NCBI GenBank assembly: GCA_003565555.1
Contig: PXBH01000073.1
Span: forward strand, 1-54,409
Source of the DNA: Cryomorphaceae bacterium
Lineage (GTDB): Bacteria > Bacteroidota > Bacteroidia > Flavobacteriales_D > Cryomorphaceae
Length of the DNA stretch: 54,409 bases
Reading direction: 5' to 3'
The notes beneath the pieces are model-generated. The model had not been told where the DNA came from and made no database searches. It saw only the letters and a program-made list of their open reading frames with translations. How positions within the stretch are numbered: the stretch's first letter is position 1; every line of letters starts with the position of its first letter. Both the position numbers and the translations under genes were made by a program. Below, one piece after another: positions 5,883-14,969 of this stretch.

Positions 5883-6922
5883 TGTACTTCAGAACACAAG
5901 GTCCGCTTCGATGGCTGATCGCGGCGGCGGTTTTCCCGCTTTTGATCGGCTGCCGCAGTGATGATGCGCATGAGGAGCCGCCGAAGTCCTTTGAGGGCTT
6001 CAGCGCTCCTGCGCATTTTCCTGCACCGGTCTACGGATTCGAGAATAATCCGGTGACAGAAGCGGGATTCGAGCTCGGAAAAAAGCTGTTTTACGACAAG
6101 CGGCTCTCCGCCGACGGAACGGTGTCTTGCGGCACCTGCCATGCGCAGGTACACGGCTTTGCCGACCACAACATCCCGTTGAGCTTCGGAATTGAAGAAA
6201 GACGCGGCATGAGAAACACCCCCGGGCTTGCAAATCTTGCCTGGACTCCGGCATTTATGTGGGACGGCGGCATCAACCACATCGAAGTAATTCCGATCGC
6301 TCCGCTTACCGATTCCACAGAGATGGGGCATGATTTGGCCGCGCTTATCAGCTTTTTGCAAACGCAAACCGAATACCCGAAAGATTTCGAAACAGCCTTC
6401 GGAAGCAGCGAAATAGACACGAGGAACCTGCTTCTTGCCCTGACCCAATTCCAGAGCTGCCTCATATCCGCGGGCAGCAAGTACGATCAATGGCTCACCG
6501 GTCGCACCAATCTCACCCCCGCAGAGAATGAAGGGAGAGAAATATTCGAATCAAAATGTGCTTCCTGCCACTCCGGGGTACTTCTCACCGACTTCAGCTA
6601 CCGCAACAACGGCCTTGACAGCATCTTTACCGACGAAGGGCGCATGCGCATCACCCTCAATCCCGAAGATGCGGGAACCTTTCGCGTGCCGAGCCTGCGC
6701 AATGTGGCCCTCACCTCGCCTTACATGCACGACGGCAGATTTCGCAATCTGATGCAGGTACTTGACCACTACGACAGCGGTGTAAAACAGAGCGCTACCC
6801 TCGACCCCTCCCTATCCGGAGGGATTCCCTTGGAAGATCATGAGAAAGAACGCCTTATCGACTTCCTCAGAACCTTGAGCGATTATGACTTCATCAGCAA
6901 CCATCGCTTTTCAGAACCGTGA
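5882..6922 (+). CDS. MbnH-like di-heme cytochrome c peroxidase-family lipoprotein
   Basis: A 346-residue protein with a lipobox LLIGC (lipid Cys C24) and two covalent heme sites, CGTCH (83-87) and CASCH (226-230). The bacterial di-heme peroxidase landmarks are present: ELGKKLFYDKRLSADGTVSC before the first heme, and RVPSLRNV and SPYMHDGRF (279-287) after the second. In the MbnP/MbnH and CorA/CorB pairs, this enzyme class forms a high-valent di-iron state that oxidises a tryptophan of the partner to kynurenine rather than detoxifying peroxide. Being next to an MbnP-like gene makes that role likelier than classical peroxidase. It would act at a lipid-anchored site in the periplasm or outer membrane. 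The start shares a base with the upstream stop. Confidence 0.82.
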   Translation: MYFRTQGPLRWLIAAAVFPLLIGCRSDDAHEEPPKSFEGFSAPAHFPAPVYGFENNPVTEAGFELGKKLFYDKRLSADGTVSCGTCHAQVHGFADHNIPLSFGIEERRGMRNTPGLANLAWTPAFMWDGGINHIEVIPIAPLTDSTEMGHDLAALISFLQTQTEYPKDFETAFGSSEIDTRNLLLALTQFQSCLISAGSKYDQWLTGRTNLTPAENEGREIFESKCASCHSGVLLTDFSYRNNGLDSIFTDEGRMRITLNPEDAGTFRVPSLRNVALTSPYMHDGRFRNLMQVLDHYDSGVKQSATLDPSLSGGIPLEDHEKERLIDFLRTLSDYDFISNHRFSEP

Positions 6923-6924
6923 AC

Positions 6925-7848
6925 ATGAAATTCATCAAACATATTTTGATTGCGTCAGCGGCCTTTTTTTCAACGGCCTTCAGTGTTTCGGCATGCGATT
7001 TTTGCGGCTGTGCGCCAGGCGGCAATTACACGGGGATTTTTCCCCAATTCAACAAGAATATCATCGGCATACGGCACAGGCATCAAAGCTTCACACATCC
7101 CCGTACCGTATTAAATTTCAACGGAGAGAGCCAAGTATTGAGCGACAGGTTCGAATCAACGGAGCTGTGGGGGAGGTTCTATCCCCATCCGCGCATTCAG
7201 GTTTTCGTGACCGTTCCCTACCGCGTTCACGAGCGTGCGGAATCTTTGCGAGAAACCACGATAGAAGGGATCGGAGACATCAGTGCCATGGCCAATTATG
7301 CCCTCATCAATACGGGCGACAGCCTGAACCGCAACTTCAAGCACACGCTGCTCCTCGGCGGCGGGGTGAAGCTCCCCACGGGGAAGTATCAGCAGAGAGA
7401 TGCCACGCGGGCAGTTCTGCCTGCGCAATTTCAAGTGGGTACGGGCGGATATGCCTTCACAGGAAATGTGAACTACACCCTGCGCTACAAGAATCTGGGT
7501 GTGAATACCGACTTTTCTTACCGGCACAATACGGAAAACGAATGGAGCTACCGATTCGGTGCGCAGACTGCAGCGGTGGCCAACCTTTTCTATTGGATTG
7601 ATGCAGGCAAAACCGCCATCTTGCCGAGCGCGGGAATGGCTTTCGAGCGCTACGAAAAAGATACAGAATTCGGATTCGACAACCTCAAGACCGGGGGAGA
7701 CGTCCTTTTGGCCAATGCCGGGGTGGACATTTACTTTCCGCGATTTTTTGTGCAGATCAATGTGCAAAAGCCCACGGAACAGGACCTGCCTTTCGCGCAG
7801 CCGCGCGGAGAATGGCGACTCGCTGTATCGGCGGCCTATACATTTTGA
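6925..7848 (+). CDS. Outer-membrane barrel with N-terminal CxxCxC motif
   Basis: The ATG at 6925 is chosen over a GTG at 6919 that overlaps the di-heme gene stop; the protein is 307 residues. A signal peptide ends at VSA, and the mature N-terminus would begin CDFCGC (C24, C27, C29), a possible metal-binding tip. VSAC could also act as a lipobox. The rest is alternating hydrophobic/polar strands with turn motifs, such as GRFYPHPRIQVFVTVPYRVH and LLLGGGVKLPTGKY, and a terminal aromatic (YTF), as in transporter-like outer-membrane barrels. With the MbnP- and MbnH-like proteins it may move or sense copper at the outer membrane; this is inferred from context. Confidence 0.7.
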   Translation: MKFIKHILIASAAFFSTAFSVSACDFCGCAPGGNYTGIFPQFNKNIIGIRHRHQSFTHPRTVLNFNGESQVLSDRFESTELWGRFYPHPRIQVFVTVPYRVHERAESLRETTIEGIGDISAMANYALINTGDSLNRNFKHTLLLGGGVKLPTGKYQQRDATRAVLPAQFQVGTGGYAFTGNVNYTLRYKNLGVNTDFSYRHNTENEWSYRFGAQTAAVANLFYWIDAGKTAILPSAGMAFERYEKDTEFGFDNLKTGGDVLLANAGVDIYFPRFFVQINVQKPTEQDLPFAQPRGEWRLAVSAAYTF

Positions 7849-7876
7849 CGGGCCGGGCGACGCAGTTTTGAGGAAA

Positions 7877-9664
7877 TCAATCCAACTGCAGCACGGCCAA
7901 AAACGCCGTTTGCGGCACCTCTACGTTGCCCACCTGACGCATGCGCTTCTTCCCTTTTTTCTGCTTTTCGAGCAGCTTCCGCTTTCGGGTGATGTCCCCT
8001 CCGTAGCATTTGGCGGTAACATCCTTGCGAACGGCACGGACAGTTTCCCGCGCAATCACTTTGGTTCCGATGGCTGCCTGAATGGCAATTTCGAATTGCT
8101 GTCGCGGGATCAATTCGCGGAGCTTGGCGCAAATGCGCTTCCCGAGATCGTAAGCATTGTCGCGGTGAATGAGCGCAGAGAGGGCATCCACCTGATCGCC
8201 GTTGAGCAGGATGTCGAGTTTGACCAATTTGCTCTCGCGGTAACCGATGGGGTGATAGTCAAAGGAAGCGTAGCCGCGGCTCACCGACTTTAACTTATCG
8301 TAAAAGTCAAAAACGATCTCGCCGAGGGGCATTTCAAAAGAAAGCTCGACCCGATCAGCGGTGAGGTACACTTGGTTGGTAAGCACTCCCCGCTTTTCGA
8401 TGCAGAGGTTCATGACCTGCCCCACATAGTCGGCTTTGGTGATGATCTGCCCTTTGATGAAAGGCTCTTCCACACTTGCCAGTGTTGAGGGGTCGGGCAG
8501 TTCACTCGGGTTGTTCACCACGAGGTGTTCGTCCTTGGTGGTGGTGGCGCGGTAGCCTACGTTGGGAACGGTGGTAATCACCGTCATGTCAAATTCGCGC
8601 TCGAGCCGCTCTTGTACAATCTCCATGTGGAGCATCCCGAGAAATCCGCAGCGAAAGCCGAAGCCGAGGGCCGCAGAAGATTCGGGCTCGAATACGAGGG
8701 AAGCGTCGTTGAGCTGCAATTTTTCCAGCGAGGCACGCAATTCTTCAAAGTCGTCCGTGTCTACGGGGTAGATCCCCGCGAAAACCATGGGCTTCACATC
8801 TTCGAAGCCCTTGATCATTTCCGTGCTCGGACGGTCTACGAGGGTGATGGTATCCCCGACTTTCACTTCTTTGGCCTCTTTGATGCCCGAGATGATGTAA
8901 CCCACATCGCCCGCAAACAGCTGATTCTTGGGGAGGGGGGTGAGCTTGAGGGTGCCGATTTCGTCGGCGTAGTACTGCTTTCCCGTGTTGAAAAACTTCA
9001 CCTTGTCGCCCTTTGTGAGGGTGCCGTGCTTGATGCGGAAGTAGGCGATAATGCCTCGGAACGAGTTAAATACTGAATCGAAGATCATGGCTTGGAGCGG
9101 GGCATCCGGGTCGCCCACCGGTGCGGGAACCCGCTCGATCACTGCGTCCAGAATTTCCTGTACACCCATGCCCGTTTTACCGCTCGCAGGGATCACATCG
9201 GAGGGATCGCAGCCGATAAGGTCCACAATTTGGTCGGTCACCTCCTCGGGCATGGCGCTGTCGAGGTCCATCTTATTGAGAATGGGAATAATTTCGAGGT
9301 CGTGCTCCAGGGCGAGGTAAAGGTTTGAGATGGTTTGTGCCTGAATACCCTGCGTGGCGTCCACGATCAGGAGTGCTCCTTCGCAGGCAGCAATGGAGCG
9401 CGAAACTTCGTAAGAAAAATCGACGTGACCGGGGGTATCGATGAGGTTGAGCACGTACTTTTCGCCGTTGCGCTCGTAATCCATTTGAATGGCGTGGCTC
9501 TTGATGGTGATTCCCCGCTCGCGCTCGAGGTCCATGTCGTCGAGTGTCTGTTCCTGCAATTCGCGGTCAGTAATCGTGCCGGTGAAATGTAAAAGCCTGT
9601 CGGCCAAAGTACTTTTGCCGTGGTCGATGTGGGCGATAATGCAGAAATTTCGGATGTGATTCAT
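7877..9664 (-). CDS. lepA: Elongation factor 4 (LepA), ribosomal back-translocase
   Basis: A full-length 595-residue LepA, the usual size. The GTPase motifs are AHIDHGKST (G1), ERGITI (G2), DTPGH (G3) and NKMD (G4). Domains II, III and V follow. The LepA-specific C-terminal domain ends in the basic stretch [20 protein letters not shown], which contacts the peptidyl-transferase centre. The enzyme binds stalled or mistranslocated ribosomes in the cytoplasm and at the membrane. It converges on the barrel gene with 28 bp between stops. The start is only 4 nt after a -7 element, so the mRNA may be leaderless. Confidence 0.97.
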   Translation of the reverse strand: MNHIRNFCIIAHIDHGKSTLADRLLHFTGTITDRELQEQTLDDMDLERERGITIKSHAIQMDYERNGEKYVLNLIDTPGHVDFSYEVSRSIAACEGALLIVDATQGIQAQTISNLYLALEHDLEIIPILNKMDLDSAMPEEVTDQIVDLIGCDPSDVIPASGKTGMGVQEILDAVIERVPAPVGDPDAPLQAMIFDSVFNSFRGIIAYFRIKHGTLTKGDKVKFFNTGKQYYADEIGTLKLTPLPKNQLFAGDVGYIISGIKEAKEVKVGDTITLVDRPSTEMIKGFEDVKPMVFAGIYPVDTDDFEELRASLEKLQLNDASLVFEPESSAALGFGFRCGFLGMLHMEIVQERLEREFDMTVITTVPNVGYRATTTKDEHLVVNNPSELPDPSTLASVEEPFIKGQIITKADYVGQVMNLCIEKRGVLTNQVYLTADRVELSFEMPLGEIVFDFYDKLKSVSRGYASFDYHPIGYRESKLVKLDILLNGDQVDALSALIHRDNAYDLGKRICAKLRELIPRQQFEIAIQAAIGTKVIARETVRAVRKDVTAKCYGGDITRKRKLLEKQKKGKKRMRQVGNVEVPQTAFLAVLQLD

Positions 9665-9668
9665 GGCA

Positions 9669-9676
9669 CAAAATTA
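9669..9676 (-). promoter_or_regulatory. -7 promoter element of lepA
   Basis: On the minus strand this reads TAATTTTG, fitting TAnnTTTG, and only four bases separate it from the lepA ATG at 9664. Transcription would then start at or next to the start codon, giving a leaderless message. Confidence 0.55.
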
Positions 9677-9851
9677 CGTGAAATAAACATTGAGCGCGCG
9701 GGTTTACACGATTATTCCATTCATGTAAACCCAATCTGAGCACTTCATGTTCTGCCGGAGTGCGGACTTTAAAAATCAAAGAATACGAATTTTTAAAAAG
9801 GAGCGACCTTTTCGTGCTGAAGCAGCGAGGCGCTCCGCGCTGATATGTTCT

Positions 9852-9859
9852 TATATTTG
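9852..9859 (+). promoter_or_regulatory. -7 promoter element upstream of the 9914 gene
   Basis: TATATTTG fits TAnnTTTG exactly, 54 nt before the ATG at 9914. It probably serves that gene and the overlapping T9SS gene. Confidence 0.5.
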
Positions 9860-9913
9860 TCTTTGAAAACTACCATACCACGGCGGCCTCGCCGCTTTCT
9901 TTACCCCTTATCC

Positions 9914-10321
9914 ATGAAAATTCTGCTCACCCTTTCGCTTTTGGTGACGGCTTTGACCGGAGTTGCTCAGCGCGATTACGATCCCCGCCTTTTGGCAAAA
10001 TTCAGCGAGGAGCGCATCCGGGAGTTGCAGCGCGATCAGCCGCAAATCATTGACTACTGGACCTACTATCTCGATGAGAGCTACAGCATTGTGGCCTTAA
10101 CCGACGGTAAGATATTAAAGTCGGAAAAAACGCTGCGCATTAAAGACTTTGAGAACCTCAATATACTTGAGCTGAATGTGCACCAAGACAGAAGCCAAAG
10201 CAAGGCCTACAAAATTCGCGGAACGGGGGAATATCTCGTTTTGATGTCCAACGACGCATTCACGGCGAAGTACAACAAATCCCGCGGACTGAAGAAACCC
10301 GGCAAAAGCGGAGGAGAGTGA
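9914..10321 (+). CDS. Small secreted protein, function unknown
   Basis: 135 residues from the ATG at 9914, chosen because it begins a clean signal peptide (MKILLTLSLLVTALTGVAQ); an open frame upstream has no such feature. The mature part opens with DYDPRLLAKFSEERIRELQ and is followed by an alternating pattern likely to form a small beta fold (SIVALTDGKILKSEKTLRI). It has no cysteine and no recognised domain. Its stop overlaps the candidate GTG of the next gene by 3 bp, so it is co-expressed with a large T9SS cargo protein and may be an accessory to it. That is context only. Confidence 0.72.
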   Translation: MKILLTLSLLVTALTGVAQRDYDPRLLAKFSEERIRELQRDQPQIIDYWTYYLDESYSIVALTDGKILKSEKTLRIKDFENLNILELNVHQDRSQSKAYKIRGTGEYLVLMSNDAFTAKYNKSRGLKKPGKSGGE

Positions 10322-10329
10322 TAAAGAAA

Positions 10330-13266
10330 ATGATAAAATACGCGGCATCAGTCGCGGTCCTCTTCGCATTTGCGGAGGCGGGTGCCCAATCGCAAGAGTT
10401 TCCGATTTCTGACGGCGGGACCGTTTCTACAAACAATTGTCAACACACCATCGTCATCACCGACAGCAATGCCGATAGCGGCAATTATCTCCCGAACGAA
10501 ACGCACGAAGCCACCGTCTGCTTCAATACCGTAGAGGGCAATCCGCTGCAATTTTCCATCCTTCCCACCGATGCTTCGGGCGCCAACCTGTGGGATGTAG
10601 ACGGTGAGAGTACACTATTTGTCTACGCCGGAGACAATGCCGGTGCCCCGCTCATCGGAGCATTCAACTCGGTAAGCGATCCGAACGGTGTGTATTTCAC
10701 CACCGAGTCGGCCTGCCTCACCTTTGTTTTCATTTCGGGCAGTACAAGCAGCGGTCAGGGATTTCGGGCGGATATTACTTGTGCACAGGCCCTGCAACCC
10801 TTTAACGCAAACGTAATCACGGAGGAGCCCCACGGACTCTTTGAAGATACCATCCCCGGTCTGGAGGGTGAAAATGTAGTGGTATTCTGCTTTATGGACA
10901 CCCTGCGCTTTACCGCTGTTCCCGATTTTCCGCTCTCTTCGGCCACGGGCAACGGATATGAACAGCTCGCCGAAGCGTGCACTTACATCTGGGATATGGG
11001 CGACGGCACGGTAGCGGAAGGGGTCAATCTCACGGAGTTTGAGCATGTGTACACCGTGCCCGGCGGGTATTACTTCCGTCTGCGCATCATCGATGTAAAC
11101 GGAAGAGAGGAGCGATACGACGCCTATATGCTTATGGCCCCTCGGGTGCTCTTTTCGAATATCTTGTTTGGTGATACCCTCTGCATCGGCGACACCACGC
11201 AAATCACCGGCGGTATACTCGGCCCCGATACAGTCGGTGTGGGGCCGAATACCTCCTACGTCAGCCCCAATTTCAACTTTACCGACAGCATCCCGATTCC
11301 CGACGGGGGGGGTGTGGATTACTTCACGGAAATCGATATTTTCGGTTTCAGCGGTGATCCCGTGATCACCGATCCGGAAGACTTTATTCAGGTCTGCATG
11401 AATGTCGAGCATTCGTATCTGGGTGACTTACAGGCCTGGATTATCTGCCCGAACGAGACGGAAGTTCTCCTGTTTGACGGATTCAACGGGCCTGCCACCA
11501 ACACGTTTTTGGGCGATGCGACAGCGGGAACATTGGGCATTCCCGGCATCGGGTTCGACTACTGCTTCAGCGACAATGCCGAGTGGGGCACCCTGATGGA
11601 AGAGCTTTTGGACGGCAATACGGTACCGGTGAGTATGGGCAATGCCATGGCCCCCGGCACGTACAAACCCGAAGAGGATTTTTCAGCCCTCGAGGGCTGC
11701 CCTGTAAACGGATTATGGAAGCTGCGAATACGCGACAACCTCCTCATCGACGACGGATTCATCTTCTCTTGGGGCGTAGATTTCACGGAAGAATTTGTGG
11801 TTGACACCATATGGTACACACCCGATGTTGTCGATGCCTTCTGGCTGGACAATCCCGATATCGTGATCAATAATGACACCATTGTCACCGTGGTGCCATC
11901 GGCAGAAGGACCCAATTCATTTACATTCAGAGCCATTGACAGCTTCGGGTGTGAGCACGATTCGGTCTTTACCGTCTATGTGAGGCCGGATATCTTCACC
12001 TTCAACGACATCGCCTGCGATCTGACCCATGAACTGGTGGTAGGTCATGTGACCGGCGGGGCCGAATGGGAATTGGTGTCGGGCCCTACGGATAACAGCA
12101 CTGCTGAATTCGGGGAGGTGGTCGTATCGGGAGAAGCGGATGTCGAGGTAAATGAGTACGGCATTTATCTTTTCAAAATCACCGAGTTCAATTGCAATTA
12201 TCAAGATACGGCCACGATCGACTTCAGGCCCGTCCCGCAAATCGAACCCTTTGTATCGGACACCGTGCTCTGCAACAATGCCTCCATCACTTTCGACGCG
12301 GGGCCGCAGCAGGCCAATTCGGAGAATTTCATCATCAATTGGACGGTGGACGGAAGCAATTTCAACAGCAGTGACTATGCCGTGACCGTCGATGAAACAG
12401 GGCAGTACATCCTGACCATCGAAGGAGTATGCGGCAGTGCTTCGGACACCTCGGATGTGGTGGCCATCGTGCTCGAATTTGAGGGCGACACCCTTTGCGG
12501 GCTCGATAAACCTGCCGTAGCGGTCACCCTCGAGCCCGAGGGGTCGGGCACTTGGAGCGCTCCTTCCGAAGCTGTCAGCTTCGGGAACCCAAACGGTCTG
12601 CTGACTTCGATAAACGCATCCGCCTTCGGTGAATACGAGGTGATTTTCACCGATGACCGCTGCCCCGAGGACGGAGAAATGCGGCTTTTCAGGTTTGTAC
12701 AGCAGCCTGAAATTGAGCTTTCACCCCGATTTCCGGATTTCTGTGTGGACCTCGACAGCTTGCACATGGAGACTGCAGTAAGCGGAAACCACTCCGATGA
12801 TTTCGTCTGGACGATCAACGGTGTTCCCTCCGATGTGAGCGAAGGGAGCATCTCTTTCCCTCCCGAGGAGTTTGCGCCCTTGGAAGAACACGTCATCGAA
12901 GTCAGAACCAATGATGAATTTTTCGTGTGTCCGATTGCGGTGGGCAGCGTTTCATTTACGGGGCAGTGGTGCAGCTATACCATACCCAACGTGCTTACGC
13001 CGAACGGTGACGGACGAAATGATACCTGGGATATCGAAGGGATCGAATTCTTCCCCGGCACCCATGTGCGGGTATTCAACCGCTGGGGGCAGCCCGTATT
13101 CGACCAAACCGACTACGACAGTTTCCAACGCTCGCGCAACGGAAGAGGCTGGGATCCCGGGGACTTGAGTGAAGGAGTTTACTTCTACGAAGTACTTATC
13201 CCCGCGGTCAATAAGACCGAGGCGGGCAATCTTTCAATTTTGCGGGAAACCGTGAGAAGGCGATGA
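10330..13266 (+). CDS. Large secreted adhesin-like protein, T9SS type B sorting domain
   Basis: About 978 residues from the ATG at 10330; an in-frame GTG at 10318 is an alternative. Order: signal peptide ending AGAQ; a CUB-like N-terminal domain (about 25-155) with paired Cys; a PKD-type domain with YIWDMGDG and FEHVYTVPGGYYFRL (about 195-265); a proprotein-convertase P-like domain (SYLGDLQAWIICPNETEV to SWGVDF, about 345-490); several Ig-like domains; and a C-terminal sorting domain with IPNVLTPNGDGRNDTW, VFNRWGQPVF and EGVYFYEVLI. It is exported by the type IX system and kept at or released from the surface. No catalytic domain is visible, so a binding or adhesion role is likely. Confidence 0.88.
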   Translation: MIKYAASVAVLFAFAEAGAQSQEFPISDGGTVSTNNCQHTIVITDSNADSGNYLPNETHEATVCFNTVEGNPLQFSILPTDASGANLWDVDGESTLFVYAGDNAGAPLIGAFNSVSDPNGVYFTTESACLTFVFISGSTSSGQGFRADITCAQALQPFNANVITEEPHGLFEDTIPGLEGENVVVFCFMDTLRFTAVPDFPLSSATGNGYEQLAEACTYIWDMGDGTVAEGVNLTEFEHVYTVPGGYYFRLRIIDVNGREERYDAYMLMAPRVLFSNILFGDTLCIGDTTQITGGILGPDTVGVGPNTSYVSPNFNFTDSIPIPDGGGVDYFTEIDIFGFSGDPVITDPEDFIQVCMNVEHSYLGDLQAWIICPNETEVLLFDGFNGPATNTFLGDATAGTLGIPGIGFDYCFSDNAEWGTLMEELLDGNTVPVSMGNAMAPGTYKPEEDFSALEGCPVNGLWKLRIRDNLLIDDGFIFSWGVDFTEEFVVDTIWYTPDVVDAFWLDNPDIVINNDTIVTVVPSAEGPNSFTFRAIDSFGCEHDSVFTVYVRPDIFTFNDIACDLTHELVVGHVTGGAEWELVSGPTDNSTAEFGEVVVSGEADVEVNEYGIYLFKITEFNCNYQDTATIDFRPVPQIEPFVSDTVLCNNASITFDAGPQQANSENFIINWTVDGSNFNSSDYAVTVDETGQYILTIEGVCGSASDTSDVVAIVLEFEGDTLCGLDKPAVAVTLEPEGSGTWSAPSEAVSFGNPNGLLTSINASAFGEYEVIFTDDRCPEDGEMRLFRFVQQPEIELSPRFPDFCVDLDSLHMETAVSGNHSDDFVWTINGVPSDVSEGSISFPPEEFAPLEEHVIEVRTNDEFFVCPIAVGSVSFTGQWCSYTIPNVLTPNGDGRNDTWDIEGIEFFPGTHVRVFNRWGQPVFDQTDYDSFQRSRNGRGWDPGDLSEGVYFYEVLIPAVNKTEAGNLSILRETVRRR

Positions 13267-13359
13267 GGACAAGAATTGTCCCGAAAATTCAAGAACAAGT
13301 TTCAATCGGGAGCGTTCCCGTTTAGTTGATTGAACAATACACCCCTCAAACATTCAAAA

Positions 13360-14313
13360 GTGAAGGTCACAGAGCATCTGGAGCGTAGAAAAGGAACACT
13401 TTTTTCATTTGAAATTTTACCCCCGCTGAAGGGAAAGGGTATTGAAGCTATTTTTGAAGGGATAGACCCCCTGATGGAGTTTGAGCCGCCCTTTATCAAC
13501 GTGACCTACCACAGGGAGGAGCACGCCTACAAAAAATATCCCAACGACATGCTGAAGCGGATCAGCATCAGGAAGCGGCCGGGAACGGTGGGGATTTGTG
13601 CTGCGATCATTAACAAGTATAAAGTGGATGCTGTGCCGCACCTGATTTGCGGCGGATTCTCAGCAGAAGAAACGGAAAATGCACTGATTGACCTTCACTT
13701 TTTGGGAATAAACAATGTGCTGGCCCTGCGGGGAGACCCGATCAAGTCTGAAACCACTTTTGTTCCCGACGAGGGCGGTCACAAATTTGCCGAAGATCTT
13801 ATCCGCCAAATCGTGGGGCTCAACAAGGGGCGCTACCTTCACGAGGAAAGCGAAAATAAGGAGCGAACAGACTTCTGCATCGGTGCCGCGGGATATCCCG
13901 AAAAGCACTATGAGTCCATGAACATGAAGACAGATCTGGCATTTCTCAAGCAAAAAATTGACGCCGGCGCAGAGTACATCACTTCCCAAATGTTCTACGA
14001 CAACGAAAAGTTTTTCGCCTTCACGAAGAAATGTCGTGACATGGGCATTACCGTTCCGATCATTCCGGGACTCAAGCCCATCACCTCACTGAAGCACATT
14101 GCCTTTCTGCCCAAAACTTTCCACATCGACCTGCCGGACGCACTCTCAGATGCCCTTGTGAAGTGCAAGACCGATGCAGAGGTGAGGGCCGTGGGGACCG
14201 AATGGTGTATCGCGCAGAGCAAGGAGCTGATGAAAGCAGGTGTGCCCTGCATTCACTATTACACCATGGGGCGGTCGCAGGCCGTAAGAGATATTGCGAA
14301 AGCGGTATTCTGA
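13360..14313 (+). CDS. metF: 5,10-methylenetetrahydrofolate reductase
   Basis: Start set at the GTG at 13360, giving 317 residues beginning MKVTEHLERRKGTLFSFEIL, which fits the family. A TTG further upstream (13330) would add ten residues with no family resemblance. The TIM-barrel flavoprotein reduces CH2-THF to 5-methyl-THF for methionine synthesis. Visible family features are the FEILPP segment with the catalytic Glu, ALRGDP (flavin contact), the substrate-binding segment containing SQMFYDNEKF, and IIPGLKPI. It stands alone between two T9SS cargo genes and converges on ribE. Confidence 0.95.
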   Translation: MKVTEHLERRKGTLFSFEILPPLKGKGIEAIFEGIDPLMEFEPPFINVTYHREEHAYKKYPNDMLKRISIRKRPGTVGICAAIINKYKVDAVPHLICGGFSAEETENALIDLHFLGINNVLALRGDPIKSETTFVPDEGGHKFAEDLIRQIVGLNKGRYLHEESENKERTDFCIGAAGYPEKHYESMNMKTDLAFLKQKIDAGAEYITSQMFYDNEKFFAFTKKCRDMGITVPIIPGLKPITSLKHIAFLPKTFHIDLPDALSDALVKCKTDAEVRAVGTEWCIAQSKELMKAGVPCIHYYTMGRSQAVRDIAKAVF

Positions 14314-14320
14314 ATCTTCC

Positions 14321-14352
14321 TTTTCCGGACGGACTCCTTCGTCGCCGGAAAA
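14321..14352. terminator. Bidirectional terminator between metF and ribE
   Basis: TTTTCCGG (14321-14328) and CCGGAAAA (14345-14352) form an inverted repeat with T-rich arms on both strands, directly after the metF stop and before the convergent ribE stop. The loop is 16 nt, so strength is uncertain. Confidence 0.5.
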
Positions 14353-14373
14353 ATCAGCGGCCCGAAAAAACCC

Positions 14374-14967
14374 TCATCCGCGGCTCCGCTTCAGCCACTC
14401 GCCCACATACTTGCCGATGATGTCAAATTCGAGGTTGACCTTGGAGCCCGGCTTGAATTCCTTGAATGTAGTGTGCGCATAGGTGTACGGAATGATGGCT
14501 ACGGAAAATGAATCGGGAGCCGCGTCCGTTACCGTGAGGCTCACACCGTTTACCGTAATCGATCCCTTGGGTACCGTCATGAAATCAGGCGATACGGGGT
14601 GTTCAAACCGAAAGCGCCAGCTTCCGTCCTCATCTTTTACGGAAGTGCACACGCCTACCGTGTCCACGTGGCCCTGCACAATATGCCCGTCGAGCCGACC
14701 GTCGCTTTTTACACAGCGCTCTAAGTTGACAAGGCTCCCCGCCTCAAGGCTGCCGATATTGGTTTTCATCAGGGTCTCCTCAATGGCAGTGACCGTGTGC
14801 TCCTTTCCGGAAACGGCCGTTACCGTGAGGCATGCACCGTTGTGTGCCACACTTTGATCTACCTTCAGAGAGTCGCTGACTTCCGATGCAATAACGATAT
14901 CCAAGTTGCTCCGATCGCCGGTCACAGACACTACGCGTCCGAGTGTTTCTACAATTCCTGTAAACAT
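14374..14967 (-). CDS. ribE: Riboflavin synthase, alpha chain
   Basis: A full-length 197-residue protein with the two tandem lumazine-binding domains of riboflavin synthase. The first starts MFTGIVETLG and carries NGACLTVTAV. The second repeats the pattern as GHIVQGHVDTVG and NGVSLTVTDA. The trimeric cytoplasmic enzyme dismutates two 6,7-dimethyl-8-ribityllumazine molecules into riboflavin and a pyrimidinedione. It starts 2 bp after the stop of the upstream T9SS gene on the same strand, so the two are likely co-transcribed although functionally unrelated. No other rib gene is in the window. Confidence 0.96.
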   Translation of the reverse strand: MFTGIVETLGRVVSVTGDRSNLDIVIASEVSDSLKVDQSVAHNGACLTVTAVSGKEHTVTAIEETLMKTNIGSLEAGSLVNLERCVKSDGRLDGHIVQGHVDTVGVCTSVKDEDGSWRFRFEHPVSPDFMTVPKGSITVNGVSLTVTDAAPDSFSVAIIPYTYAHTTFKEFKPGSKVNLEFDIIGKYVGEWLKRSRG

Positions 14968-14969
14968 AT

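Noticed and set aside
5882-6922. Classical cytochrome c peroxidase for peroxide removal
   Set aside because: Not excluded, but a one-base overlap with an MbnP-like gene makes the tryptophan-oxidising MbnH role the better reading.
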